Shown: positions 53,880 to 64,000 of the stretch, one piece after another | Position numbering within the stretch: the first letter of the stretch is position 1 | Layout: each line of letters starts with the position of its first letter | From: Rhodanobacter sp. | GTDB taxonomy: Bacteria > Pseudomonadota > Gammaproteobacteria > Xanthomonadales > Rhodanobacteraceae | NCBI GenBank assembly: GCA_004298045.1 | Contig: SCRM01000010.1 | Span: forward strand, 372,001-436,000 | Direction: 5' to 3' | DNA length: 64,000 bases | Position numbers and translations under genes: made by a program | Notes under the pieces: model-generated | The model's database searches: none | Told to the model about the DNA's origin: nothing | What the model saw: only the letters and a program-made list of their open reading frames with translations

Positions 53880-54680
53880 TTAGTGCGAAGTCGCCAGCAG
53901 CGGCAGCACCAGCAGGATGGCGCCCAACGCGATGCGATAGACGGCGAACACGGTGAAGCGGTGGGTGCGGATGTAGCGCAGCAGCCATTTCACGGCAATG
54001 AAGGCCACGACCATCGAGGTCAGGAAGCCGACGCCAAAGCCGGTCCAGTCCACCTGGGCCACACCGCCGCTGGTGAAAATCTTCAGAAGCTCAACGGCGG
54101 TGGCGGCAAACATGGTGGGGATGCCGACCAGAAACGCGAACTGGGTGGCGGCGGAACGGTTGTTGGTGCCGAACAGCATGGCGGCAAAGATGGTGCTGGC
54201 GGAACGCGACGTGCCGGGAAAGATGCCGGCGACGATCTGCGCGATGCCGACCAGGATCGCCACCGTCCACGTCACCCGGGTCGATTCCGGCCGCCGTTCG
54301 GCGAGCTTTTCGGCCGCGATCATCCACACGCCGCCGATGACCAGCGCCCAGGCTACCGGCGTGATCGAGGTCGGAAGTTTGAAGCCGAGTTTGAGCGCGA
54401 CCACCCCCAGCGCGGAAGTGATGACGAACGCGCCCACCAACTTCAGCAGGTAGGCGCGGGTTTGCGGGTCTTTCCAGCCGGTCAGCAATTGCCAGATCTG
54501 CTGCCAGTAGATCAACGTGATGGCGAGGATCGCGCCAGCCTGGATGCCGATGTTGAACAGGTCGGAACGGTGCCCCAGCCAGCGCTCCGCAATCAGCAGG
54601 TGCCCGGTACTCGAGATCGGCAGAAACTCGGTGATGCCCTCAATGACGCCGAGCAGGATGACATTGATGAGATCAGGCAT
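53880..54680 (-). CDS. uppP: undecaprenyl-diphosphatase (UppP/BacA)
   Basis: A 266-residue membrane enzyme recycling undecaprenyl pyrophosphate, the lipid carrier of cell-wall synthesis. 'EGITEFLPISSTGHL' near 14-28 and 'PGTSRSAST' near 155-163 are the two catalytic motifs; seven or eight helices are visible. The ATG at 54680 ('MPDLINVILLG') is the usual start. Confidence 0.96.
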   Translation of the reverse strand: MPDLINVILLGVIEGITEFLPISSTGHLLIAERWLGHRSDLFNIGIQAGAILAITLIYWQQIWQLLTGWKDPQTRAYLLKLVGAFVITSALGVVALKLGFKLPTSITPVAWALVIGGVWMIAAEKLAERRPESTRVTWTVAILVGIAQIVAGIFPGTSRSASTIFAAMLFGTNNRSAATQFAFLVGIPTMFAATAVELLKIFTSGGVAQVDWTGFGVGFLTSMVVAFIAVKWLLRYIRTHRFTVFAVYRIALGAILLVLPLLATSH

Positions 54681-54910
54681 GGGGAGCCGGTGGTGGCGGG
54701 ACGCCGCATCCTAAACCACGACGGGGTGCGTTGGCGCGATCCGTCCTGCCGCGACCACGATGGGCGACTTCACGCAGATTCGAACCGCGACCATCGGTTT
54801 CCGTGGCGTAGCTGAAAAAACCAGGTTCATCTTTCAACTGCCCACACACTCGCGAGTGGCAATCGCAAAGTGCGCGTGACCCGTTCCGCGCGACGCGGGC
54901 GAAAGGCGGT

Positions 54911-54950
54911 GGAACAAAGCGGGGCGCCCCAAGGCGCCCCGCTTTGTTCC
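54911..54950. terminator. strong hairpin terminator between icd and uppP
   Basis: A perfect 18-base-pair stem (54911-54928 with 54933-54950, arms GGAACAAAGCGGGGCGCC) with the loop CCAA lies 23 bases beyond the icd stop and about 230 bases before uppP. The outer part of each arm is A/T-rich (AACAAAG, CTTTGTT), so the RNA ends in a U-containing segment in either direction. Most of the rest of 54681-54973 shows no gene. Confidence 0.85.
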
Positions 54951-54973
54951 ATACCAACGTGCGATAACCCGCC

Positions 54974-57492
<2,519 letters not shown>

Positions 57493-58722
57493 TCAGCCAA
57501 AAAACCAATAGCACACGGCGATGGCGGCGAGGACGCCGGCGAGGTCGGCGAGCAGGGCGCAGCCGATGGTGTGGCGCACGCGGGTGATGCCGACGGCGCC
57601 GTAATAGACGGCGACGACGTAGAAGGTGGTTTCGGTGCTGCCTTGCACGGTGGCGGCGAGCAGTGCGGGGAAGCTGTCCACGCCGTAGTGGTGCATGGTC
57701 TCGATCAGCATGGCGCGCGCGGCGCTGCCGGAAAACGGCTTGACCAGGGCGGTGGGCAGCGCGTCCACGAAACGGGTGTCGAGGTGGGCGTGCACCGCGC
57801 TCCAGCGGATGCCTTCGAGCACGAAGTCGAGCACGCCGGAGGCACGCAGCGCGCCGACCGCGCACAACATCGCCACCAGATACGGCAGCAGGTTTTTCGC
57901 CACCTCGAAACCCTGCTTCGCGCCGTCGACGAAGCTGTCGAACAGCGGCACGCGCTTGTACGCGCCGACGCACAGAAACAGCACGATCACGCCGAACAGC
58001 ATGAGGTTGCCGAGCAGGCCGGAAAGCGCCGCCAGCGCGGCGGCGGAGAGCGAGGCCAGCAGCGCCATGAAACCGCCGAGCACCAGCGCGGCGCCGCCGA
58101 GCCAGGCAAGCACCACCGGGTCGCGCACGCGCAGGCGCTGCATGAATGCCACGCTCAGGAACCCGGCCAGGGTCGAGGCGCTGGTGGCCAACAGGATCGG
58201 CAGGAACACCAGCGTGGGGTCGTGCGCGCCAGCCTGTGCGCGGTACATGAAGATGGTCACCGGCAACAGCGTCAGCGACGAGGCGTTGAGCACCAGAAAC
58301 AGAATCTGCGCATTGCTGGCGGTGTCTGCGGATGGATTGAGCGTCTGCAATTCGCGCATCGCGCGCAGACCGATCGGCGTGGCCGCATTGTCCATGCCCA
58401 GCGCGTTGGCGGCGAAATTGAGCGTGATGAGGCCGATCGCCGGATGCCCGCGCGGCACCTCGGGCATCAGGCGCGCAAACAGCGGGCCGAGCCACACTGC
58501 CAGCCGTTCGACCAGCCCGGCCTGCTCGGCAATGCGCAGAAAACCCAGCCACAGCGTGAGCGTGCCGAACAAGAGCAGCATCACCTTGACGCTGAGGTCG
58601 GCCATGTCGAACAGTGCGCCGACGATGGCGGCGAACACGCCGGCATCGCCACCGACGAGCCAGCGCGCGAGCGCTGCCACCGCCGCGGCGAGGAAAAAGC
58701 CGTACCAGAGCCGATTGAGCAT
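57493..58722 (-). CDS. SpmA/SpmB-like nucleoside-recognition (Gate) membrane protein
   Basis: A 409-residue membrane protein that appears to be a fusion of the sporulation proteins SpmA (first about 200 residues, 'PRGHPAIGLITLNFAANALG') and SpmB (from about 235). Both halves carry a Gate motif: 'NALGMDNAATPIG' near 95-107 and 'ETMHHYGVDSFPALLAATVQ' near 343-362. In non-sporulating bacteria the function is unknown; transport is suspected for this fold. The start is ATG 58722 ('MLNRLWYGFFLAAAV'). It diverges from envC. Confidence 0.85.
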   Translation of the reverse strand: MLNRLWYGFFLAAAVAALARWLVGGDAGVFAAIVGALFDMADLSVKVMLLLFGTLTLWLGFLRIAEQAGLVERLAVWLGPLFARLMPEVPRGHPAIGLITLNFAANALGMDNAATPIGLRAMRELQTLNPSADTASNAQILFLVLNASSLTLLPVTIFMYRAQAGAHDPTLVFLPILLATSASTLAGFLSVAFMQRLRVRDPVVLAWLGGAALVLGGFMALLASLSAAALAALSGLLGNLMLFGVIVLFLCVGAYKRVPLFDSFVDGAKQGFEVAKNLLPYLVAMLCAVGALRASGVLDFVLEGIRWSAVHAHLDTRFVDALPTALVKPFSGSAARAMLIETMHHYGVDSFPALLAATVQGSTETTFYVVAVYYGAVGITRVRHTIGCALLADLAGVLAAIAVCYWFFG

Positions 58723-58825
58723 GCGCCTCGCGCCGCCGGGGAACCCACGCATTGTGCGTGATCGCGGCCAGTGTGGCGCGCACCATCGACTCGCCGCGGG
58801 TGCCCGGCTCGGCGATAATCCGCGC

Positions 58826-60052
58826 ATGCTGCGCCAACCCCTCGCCTTCCCCATGCCTCTTCTCGTCAGCCTGCTGTTGGCGGCCACGTTGACCGCGCTC
58901 CCGGTGCAGGCGCGCCAGGACAAGGCGCAAACCGAACAGGCGACGGCCAAACAAAAACTCGGCAGCGTGCAACAGCAGCTGAAAACCCTGGGCAAGCAGC
59001 AGGCGGAAACCGCCAGCAAACGCACGCAGCTCAACGCCGAGCTGGCCAAGCAGACCACCGCGCTGGCCGCCGCCGCGCGCGCCTTGCGCGACACCGACGC
59101 GCAGATCGCCGCCAAGCAGCGCCAGCTGGACGACCTGCAGCAGCAACGCGCCGACCTCAAGCAAAAACTGGACAGCCAGAAGGCTGCCATCGCCGACCTC
59201 TTGCGCGCCAGCTACGCGCTGGGCCACGGTTCGGACCTGCGCACGCTGCTCGACGGCGCCGACACCAGCCGCATCGCCCGGGCTCTCACCTACTCGAAGT
59301 ATTTCCAGGCCGATCGCGTGCAGAAGGTGCAGCAGCTGGTGGCCGATCTCGCACAACTGCAAGCGCTGGAAGCGCAGATCACCACCGAGCAGCAAGCCTT
59401 GCAGGCCGCACGCGCGGAACGCGAGCAGCAAAACCAGCAACTTGCCGCGCAACGCGCCGTGCAGCAAAAGCTGGCGGCGGAAACCGACGCCACCTACCAG
59501 AATCAGGCCCAACGCCTTGCCGCGCTCAAGCAGGACGAGCAAGCGCTGAACAATCTGGTGGATCGGCTGCAAAAGCAGATCGACCAGGCCATGCGCGAAG
59601 CCGCCGCGCGCGAGGCCGCAAGGCAAGCCGCAGCTCGCAGGCACGGCGGCAAGGCACCGCCGCCGCTGGCCGTGGGGGCCGCCGGGCAGAACATCCGCGG
59701 CAACCTGCCGTGGCCGGCGGCCGGCGAGGTGCACAGCTACGGCAACGGCGTGCTGATCCGCGCGCCGGGCGGCAGCGAGGTGCGCGCGGTGGCTGGCGGC
59801 CGCGTGGTCTACGCCGGTTTCCTGCGCGGCTACGGCATGCTGCTCATCGTCAACCACGGCAATGGCTGGATGAGCATGTACGGCAACAACGAAACCCTGC
59901 TGCATGGCGTGGGCGACGCGGTCAAGGCCGGCGAGGCGGTGGGCACGGCGGCCGGCGCGACCGGGGTCAACACCGGTGCGTATTTCGAGCTGCGCCACGA
60001 CGGCAAACCGGTCGACCCGCGCAGCTGGCTGGGCAAGCGCGGCGGTGCGTGA
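58826..60052 (+). CDS. envC: murein-hydrolase activator EnvC-like
   Basis: A 408-residue periplasmic protein: signal peptide (1-29), coiled coil (about 30-265, Gln/Ala/Lys/Arg-rich), and a LytM-like (M23) domain (about 290-400). The metal-binding HxH is 'AYFELR' and the first His-Asp pair is missing ('VLIRAPGG'), so the domain is degenerate, as in EnvC, which activates amidases and has no hydrolase activity of its own. It would couple to FtsEX (4053-5698). The start at 58826 has no clear ribosome site; ATG 58853 is an alternative. Confidence 0.88.
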   Translation: MLRQPLAFPMPLLVSLLLAATLTALPVQARQDKAQTEQATAKQKLGSVQQQLKTLGKQQAETASKRTQLNAELAKQTTALAAAARALRDTDAQIAAKQRQLDDLQQQRADLKQKLDSQKAAIADLLRASYALGHGSDLRTLLDGADTSRIARALTYSKYFQADRVQKVQQLVADLAQLQALEAQITTEQQALQAARAEREQQNQQLAAQRAVQQKLAAETDATYQNQAQRLAALKQDEQALNNLVDRLQKQIDQAMREAAAREAARQAAARRHGGKAPPPLAVGAAGQNIRGNLPWPAAGEVHSYGNGVLIRAPGGSEVRAVAGGRVVYAGFLRGYGMLLIVNHGNGWMSMYGNNETLLHGVGDAVKAGEAVGTAAGATGVNTGAYFELRHDGKPVDPRSWLGKRGGA

Positions 60053-60157
60053 GCCGTGCCGGTGCGCGTACGGGCAGCGATCCAAGCGTGAGGCAAGACC
60101 GTAGTCGGACGGCAACGACGCACGCGGTCAGCCGTGGCCTGGTGCCGGCAGCTGTTG

Positions 60158-60185
60158 CCGAATCCCGCATCCCGTATCTCCTATC
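60158..60185. repeat. CCGNATC heptamer repeat, four units
   Basis: Four adjacent heptamers, CCGAATC, CCGCATC, CCGTATC and TCCTATC, followed by CCGG. They sit in the 296-base gap between envC and ctpA, which also holds the small palindromes GTCAC-AGGC-GTGAC (60237-60250) and CGGCCGT-TG-ACGGCCG (60254-60269). The same units occur at 61797-61824 and 25667-25680. Confidence 0.75.
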
Positions 60186-60348
60186 CCGGCCGCTCGGGCC
60201 AAAGCGCGACGCCCATGACTGCCGGATTTCCGAGCCGTCACAGGCGTGACTGCCGGCCGTTGACGGCCGCACGCGGACGTCGCACGCTGGACATTGTCGG
60301 CCTGACCGCGCCTCGCGGTATGCGCCCCTGCCCCTGCGGAGTTGCTGC

Positions 60349-61707
60349 ATGCGGTTTTCCACTTTGAGTCTGTGTTCGCTGCTGCTGGCGGCGCCGTTGG
60401 TGTATGCGCAAACCGCGCCGGCACCCGCCACCAGTGCGCCCGAACCGCCGACCGACCTTGCTCCCGCCCACGTGCGCGCCGATGCCACCAAGGCCAAAGA
60501 CCAGCCGATTGATCTGCAGGACATCCGCCGTTTCAGCCGCGTGGTGGACATCGTGCGCCAGGCCTATGTGGAGCCGGTCTCGAACCACGACCTGATGAAA
60601 GACGCAATCACCGGCATGCTCGCCGGGCTCGACCCGCACAGCGAGTACCTGGACAAGGACGGCCTGGCTCAGCTCAACGAAGACACCACCGGGCAATACA
60701 GCGGCCTGGGCATCGAAGTGCTGCAACAGGATGGCGGCCTCCTGATCGTCACCCCGATCGACGACACGCCCGCGTCGCGCGCCGGCGTCAAACCCGGCGA
60801 CAGCATCGTCAAGATCAACGGCACCCTGGTCGATCCGCAAAACGTCGATACGATGTTCAAGCAACTGCGCGGCAAGCCCGGCACCAAGATCACGTTGACC
60901 GTGCTGCACAAGGGCAGCGACACCCCGGTGGATATGCCGCTGACGCGCGAGAACATCGCCATCACCAGCGTCAAGGTGCGCCAGCTCGAACCCGGCTACG
61001 ACTACATCCGCATCACCCAGTTCCAGAGCGACACCGCGGCCGATCTTGAGCACAAGCTCGCCACGCTGATCACCAAGGACGGCGCGCCGAAAGGCGCCGT
61101 GCTCGACCTGCGCAACAACCCCGGCGGCCTGCTGACGGCGGCAGTCGCGGTAAGCGACGACCTGCTCGATGCCGGCACCATCGTCACCACCCGCGGTCGC
61201 CTGCCGGACGCCAACATGAGCTTTGCCGCACACCCCGGCGATCTTCTGAACGGTGCGCCGCTGGTCGTGCTGGTGAACCACGGCACGGCATCCGCCGCGG
61301 AGATCGTCTCCGGCGCGCTGAAAGACAACCACCGGGCACTGCTGATGGGCCAGCGCACGTTCGGCAAGGGCGTGGTGCAAACCGTGCTGCCGCTGGACGC
61401 CGACCACGCGGTGAAACTCACCACGGCCCGTTATTACACGCCCAACGGCACCTCGATCCAGGCCGAAGGCATCAAGCCCGACATCCCGCTCGCCGACCTC
61501 ACGGTGCACAAAGCCGACCAAGCCCCGGCGCTGATCAACTCGGAAGCCGACCTGCCGCACCACCTCGCCAACGAAAACACGAAAACCAGCGGCAGCATCG
61601 ACAACGACGGCAGCGCCGCCGAAGGCGCCCTCGCCACCCGCGACTACGCGCTGGCGCAGGCCCTCAACGTGCTGAAAGGCATGGCGCTGCGGCCAAGCGC
61701 AAAGTAG
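60349..61707 (+). CDS. ctpA: C-terminal processing peptidase, S41 (CtpA/Prc-like)
   Basis: A 452-residue periplasmic serine protease. Signal peptide 1-20; PDZ domain about 100-205 with 'YSGLGIEV' and 'SRAGVKPGDSIVKING'; catalytic Ser315 in 'NHGTASAAEIVSGAL' and Lys340 in 'RTFGKGVVQ', with Gln344. The protease trims or degrades proteins by their C-terminus and in related bacteria controls murein hydrolases. The gene after envC fits that role. The end is a hydrophilic, Asn/Asp-rich tail. Confidence 0.94.
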   Translation: MRFSTLSLCSLLLAAPLVYAQTAPAPATSAPEPPTDLAPAHVRADATKAKDQPIDLQDIRRFSRVVDIVRQAYVEPVSNHDLMKDAITGMLAGLDPHSEYLDKDGLAQLNEDTTGQYSGLGIEVLQQDGGLLIVTPIDDTPASRAGVKPGDSIVKINGTLVDPQNVDTMFKQLRGKPGTKITLTVLHKGSDTPVDMPLTRENIAITSVKVRQLEPGYDYIRITQFQSDTAADLEHKLATLITKDGAPKGAVLDLRNNPGGLLTAAVAVSDDLLDAGTIVTTRGRLPDANMSFAAHPGDLLNGAPLVVLVNHGTASAAEIVSGALKDNHRALLMGQRTFGKGVVQTVLPLDADHAVKLTTARYYTPNGTSIQAEGIKPDIPLADLTVHKADQAPALINSEADLPHHLANENTKTSGSIDNDGSAAEGALATRDYALAQALNVLKGMALRPSAK

Positions 61708-61739
61708 CCCGCGGCCACCGGCCTCGGCGCCTCATGTCC

Positions 61740-61824
61740 TGTGGGTGGGGCTTCAGCCCCACCCACAAAGCGGGTGTCTCGCCACGGCCCGCTCTTCCGA
61801 TTCCCGCATCCCCAATCCCGAATC
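61740..61824. repeat. REP-like hairpin plus heptamer repeat (copy B)
   Basis: Arms 61740-61752 and 61755-61767 form a perfect 13-base-pair stem with a TC loop (core GGGCTTCAGCCC). GCCACGGCCCGCTCTTCCGA starts at 61781, and four heptamers CCGATTC, CCGCATC, CCCAATC and CCGAATC cover 61797-61824. The order and spacing repeat copy A at 25621. The stem lies 33 bases after the ctpA stop and may also serve as its terminator. Confidence 0.8.
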
Positions 61825-61831
61825 CCGGCCC

Positions 61832-63025
61832 CTACAACCGCCCGCCCTGGTCGGCAGCGAGCAGCTCGGCCGACAGTGGCAGGGCATCCAGCCCGCGGGC
61901 CAGCACCATCGCCTGGAACCGCTCGCCCATCTGGTCGGGCAGGGTGAGGCGTTTCACTTCCTGCGCGATGCGGTAGCGCATCGCCTCGTCGCCGGCGGCG
62001 GCGTGCGCGGCGGCGAAAATGTCCTGCAAGCCGCTGGCGATCAGGAATTGCGCCTGCGGCACGTAGGCGGCCATGCCAAACCCGGCGTGGTTGCCGGCTT
62101 CCGCCAGCGCGGTGAAATCGACCGAGGCGGTGAGGTCGTTGAGGCCCGGCAGCCACAGCGGGTCGTTGTGCGCGAGGTGGCGGTAGTGCGCCATCAGCGT
62201 GCCGTCGCGGCGCTCGGGCAGGTAGAACTCGCGGCGCACGTAACCGTAGTCGACGAACAGCAGCACGCCGACTTCGAGCGCGCCGGCCACCGCCTGCATC
62301 CAGTACGGCAATTGCGGCAGCACCTCGGAGCGATAGCCCTCGGCAAACGGCTGGCCGAGGTCGTGTTCGAGATGGCGCACGGCGCCGGACACCAGCGGAT
62401 CGGCCGGACGATCGGTGCGCATGAGGTTGCCGGCGCCATCGAGCGCCACATACTCCTCGTACACTTCGCCGCCCTTGAGCGCAAAGCGCGTGGTGGGCAG
62501 CGCGTCGAGCACTTCGTTGGCAAACAGCACGCCGCGCCATGCCGTTTCGGGTGGGCGATCGAGCCAGGCGACGCGCGCGTTCAAATCCGCCGGCAAGGCG
62601 GCGGCCAGGCGTTCGCGCTGACGCTCGCGCAGGTCGGCGCTGGGTTCGAGGATGAGATAGCGGCGCGGCAAGGTGCCGGCCTGCGCCAGCGCCTTGAGCG
62701 CCACCTCGGCAAATGCGCCGCTGCCGCCGCCCAGCTCGAGAAAATCCGCTTCGGCGCCCAGCATGCCGAGCACCGGCGCGATGGCGTTGACGACGCAGCG
62801 CGCGAAGATTTCGCCCAGCTCCGGCGCAGTGATGAAATCGCCGGCGGGGCCGAACTTGGTCTTGCCGGCGCTGTAGTAGCCAAGCCCCGGCGCGTACAGG
62901 CACTGGTGCATGTATTGCGAAAACGGCAACGGCCCGTGTGTCACCAGTTGGGCGCGCAGGTGCTGCAGCAGCAAGTCGGAGTGGGCGCGTTCTTCGGCGC
63001 TGGGTTCGGGCAGGCGGGCGACCAT
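61832..63025 (-). CDS. SAM-dependent methyltransferase, MidA/NDUFAF7-like (DUF185)
   Basis: A 397-residue protein of the DUF185 family. 'PFSQYMHQCLYAPGLGYYS' near 34-52 and 'GDFITAPELGEIF' near 62-74 are the family start; the SAM-binding loop is 'LELGGGSG' at 96-103; 'ANEVLDALP' and 'LFVDYGY' follow. The mitochondrial relative NDUFAF7 methylates an arginine of complex I, so a protein-arginine methylation role is known for the family, not shown here. The start is ATG 63025. Confidence 0.9.
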   Translation of the reverse strand: MVARLPEPSAEERAHSDLLLQHLRAQLVTHGPLPFSQYMHQCLYAPGLGYYSAGKTKFGPAGDFITAPELGEIFARCVVNAIAPVLGMLGAEADFLELGGGSGAFAEVALKALAQAGTLPRRYLILEPSADLRERQRERLAAALPADLNARVAWLDRPPETAWRGVLFANEVLDALPTTRFALKGGEVYEEYVALDGAGNLMRTDRPADPLVSGAVRHLEHDLGQPFAEGYRSEVLPQLPYWMQAVAGALEVGVLLFVDYGYVRREFYLPERRDGTLMAHYRHLAHNDPLWLPGLNDLTASVDFTALAEAGNHAGFGMAAYVPQAQFLIASGLQDIFAAAHAAAGDEAMRYRIAQEVKRLTLPDQMGERFQAMVLARGLDALPLSAELLAADQGGRL

Positions 63026-63084
63026 GGAGGCGTTCGATTCGGCAAGGCGATCAGGATAGCCGATCGCCCGCCTGCGGCCGCAGC

Positions 63085-64000
63085 TCAGAAGTCCTTTTGC
63101 ACGCTGAGATACACCCCGCGGCGCGGGCCGAATTGCGGCGCGCCGACGCCCACGCCGGTGCCGTCGCGCAGCTCGTACCCGCGGTCGAACGCGTTGACCA
63201 AGGCCAGTTGCGTGTGCAGCTTGCCGAAGCGGTCCCAGCTGAAGTCGTGCGACACGCTGAGGTTCAGCTGGAAATATGCCGGAAGGTGCGCGCCGTTCGG
63301 CACCGCGCCGTCGCGGCGCAGGCCGCTGCCGAACAGGTAGTCGGCGCCGAGCCTGGTGCCGTCGTCCAGCGTGTAGCCGATGCCGGCGGAGGAGGTGTAC
63401 TTCTGGTCGTGGTCGAGATGGATGTAATGGCCGGCGATCCAGGCCAGGTCATCCGGGGCGAAGTTGTACTGGCTGGTGATCACGTCCTTGCCCATCGCCT
63501 TGCTCCAGGCAAAGTTGAACCAGCCCGTCCACGGGCCATTGTCGTAGTTGGCGGTGAACTCCACGCCGCGCACGCGGCCGCGCCGGTAGTTGAAGGTGGA
63601 GTAGACCAGCGCGGTGCCGAACTGGCCCTCGTCCTGCAGGCGCTGCACGTCGCGGTAATAGGTGTCCAACCCCAGCGTCCAGGCCTTGCCGAGGTTCTGC
63701 GAGATGCCCAGGTCGTAGTAGTCGGCGCGCTCGGCCAGCGGCTGCGCGTTGCCGGGGTTGGCCACCGCGTTGGTGGTGCCGTCGAACTTGGCGATGTTCG
63801 AGACCGCGATCATCTCGGTGGCCGGCGGCGTGAAGTAGCTCGCATAGCCCGCATGCACGGTGGTGCTGTCGGTGGCCTGCCAGACTGCGCCGAGGCGCGG
63901 GCTGAGCTGGCTGCTGGTGGTGCCGGCCAGGGTGTAGCGGTCGCCGCGCAGGCCGTAGTTCAGCGTCCAGTCCTCGCCGAGGCTCCATTCGTCCTGCACG
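63085..64000 (-). CDS. TonB-dependent outer-membrane receptor, C-terminal part
   Basis: About 305 residues of a beta-barrel; the gene continues past the window end. Alternating strands are clear: 'WTLNYGLRGDRYT', 'LSPRLGAVWQATDSTTVHAG' and 'YASYFTPPATEM', characteristic of TonB receptors, then 'RRGRVRGVEFTANYDNGPW'. It ends in 'YLSVQKDF' with the terminal Phe that marks outer-membrane proteins for assembly. The ligand is unknown, since the plug domain is outside. Confidence 0.9.
   Translation of the reverse strand, partial: VQDEWSLGEDWTLNYGLRGDRYTLAGTTSSQLSPRLGAVWQATDSTTVHAGYASYFTPPATEMIAVSNIAKFDGTTNAVANPGNAQPLAERADYYDLGISQNLGKAWTLGLDTYYRDVQRLQDEGQFGTALVYSTFNYRRGRVRGVEFTANYDNGPWTGWFNFAWSKAMGKDVITSQYNFAPDDLAWIAGHYIHLDHDQKYTSSAGIGYTLDDGTRLGADYLFGSGLRRDGAVPNGAHLPAYFQLNLSVSHDFSWDRFGKLHTQLALVNAFDRGYELRDGTGVGVGAPQFGPRRGVYLSVQKDF

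Noticed and set aside
54773-54789. tRNA T-arm-like sequence on the minus strand (CGCGG-TTCGAAT-CTGCG)
   Set aside because: The stem and loop look right, but no acceptor stem, anticodon arm or CCA follows at the right distance, so it is not a tRNA; a remnant cannot be shown.

Overview
The window is GC-rich (roughly two thirds G+C) and almost fully coding. It reads as a gammaproteobacterium of the order Xanthomonadales, most likely near Rhodanobacteraceae. That placement is inferred from the rhlB/trxA/rho neighbourhood, the plant-type GshA, a monomeric NADP isocitrate dehydrogenase, tandem DsbA-like lipoproteins, and short intergenic hairpins with a GGGCTTCAGCCC core plus CCGNATC heptamers. No database search was possible, so the family is a suggestion. 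I saw no rRNA, tRNA, CRISPR array, insertion sequence or prophage; most of the window looks like chromosomal core with a few accessory islands.

Layout. 1-2.5 kb: end of a thiamine operon (thiS fragment, thiG, thiE, a ThiF-like adenylyltransferase with a rhodanese tail). 2.5-7.5 kb, minus strand: ung, a double-receiver response regulator, ftsX-ftsE, rhlB. 7.9-10.2 kb: trxA and rho, followed by four packed hairpins. 10.4-13.4 kb: a QseBC/PmrAB-like two-component system diverging from a PepSY protein plus cytochrome b561 pair, with a PmrA/QseB-type box between them. 13.5-19.2 kb: a TetR-led operon for a tripartite ABC exporter (adaptor, permease, ATPase, small periplasmic protein, outer-membrane lipoprotein). 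19.3-25.5 kb: gshA, a frameshifted HTH/ATPase/DUF4325 gene, an M3 peptidase, bioD, msrC. 25.7-30.8 kb: engB, cytochrome c4, two DsbA-like lipoproteins, an EEP phosphatase, a small membrane protein and a short-chain dehydrogenase. 30.8-42.7 kb: a membrane-anchored GH17 protein, slt, cca, an LTA-synthase-like transferase, tatABC, a SYLF protein, hemH and an alpha/beta hydrolase.

43.3-48.9 kb is a chaperone-usher fimbrial operon (pilin, chaperone, usher, tip protein) preceded by a long non-coding leader with a CRP-like palindrome and followed by an antisense short pilin-like gene. 49.2-53.2 kb holds fpr, a YadGH-type ABC transporter and pssA. 53.3-53.9 kb is a BrnT/BrnA toxin-antitoxin pair with a palindrome in its promoter. 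53.9-64 kb holds uppP, monomeric icd, an SpmA/SpmB-like membrane protein, envC, ctpA, a MidA-like methyltransferase and the C-terminal end of a TonB-dependent receptor that leaves the window.

Many functions converge on the envelope: division and septal hydrolysis (FtsEX with EnvC), murein recycling and lipid carrier (Slt, UppP), phospholipid and glycan synthesis (PssA, GH17, LtaS-like), protein export and folding (Tat, DsbA-like, CtpA), fimbriae, and efflux. The least explained items are the hairpin and heptamer repeats, the frameshifted ATPase/DUF4325 gene, the pseudo-receiver regulator and the antisense pilin-like gene.
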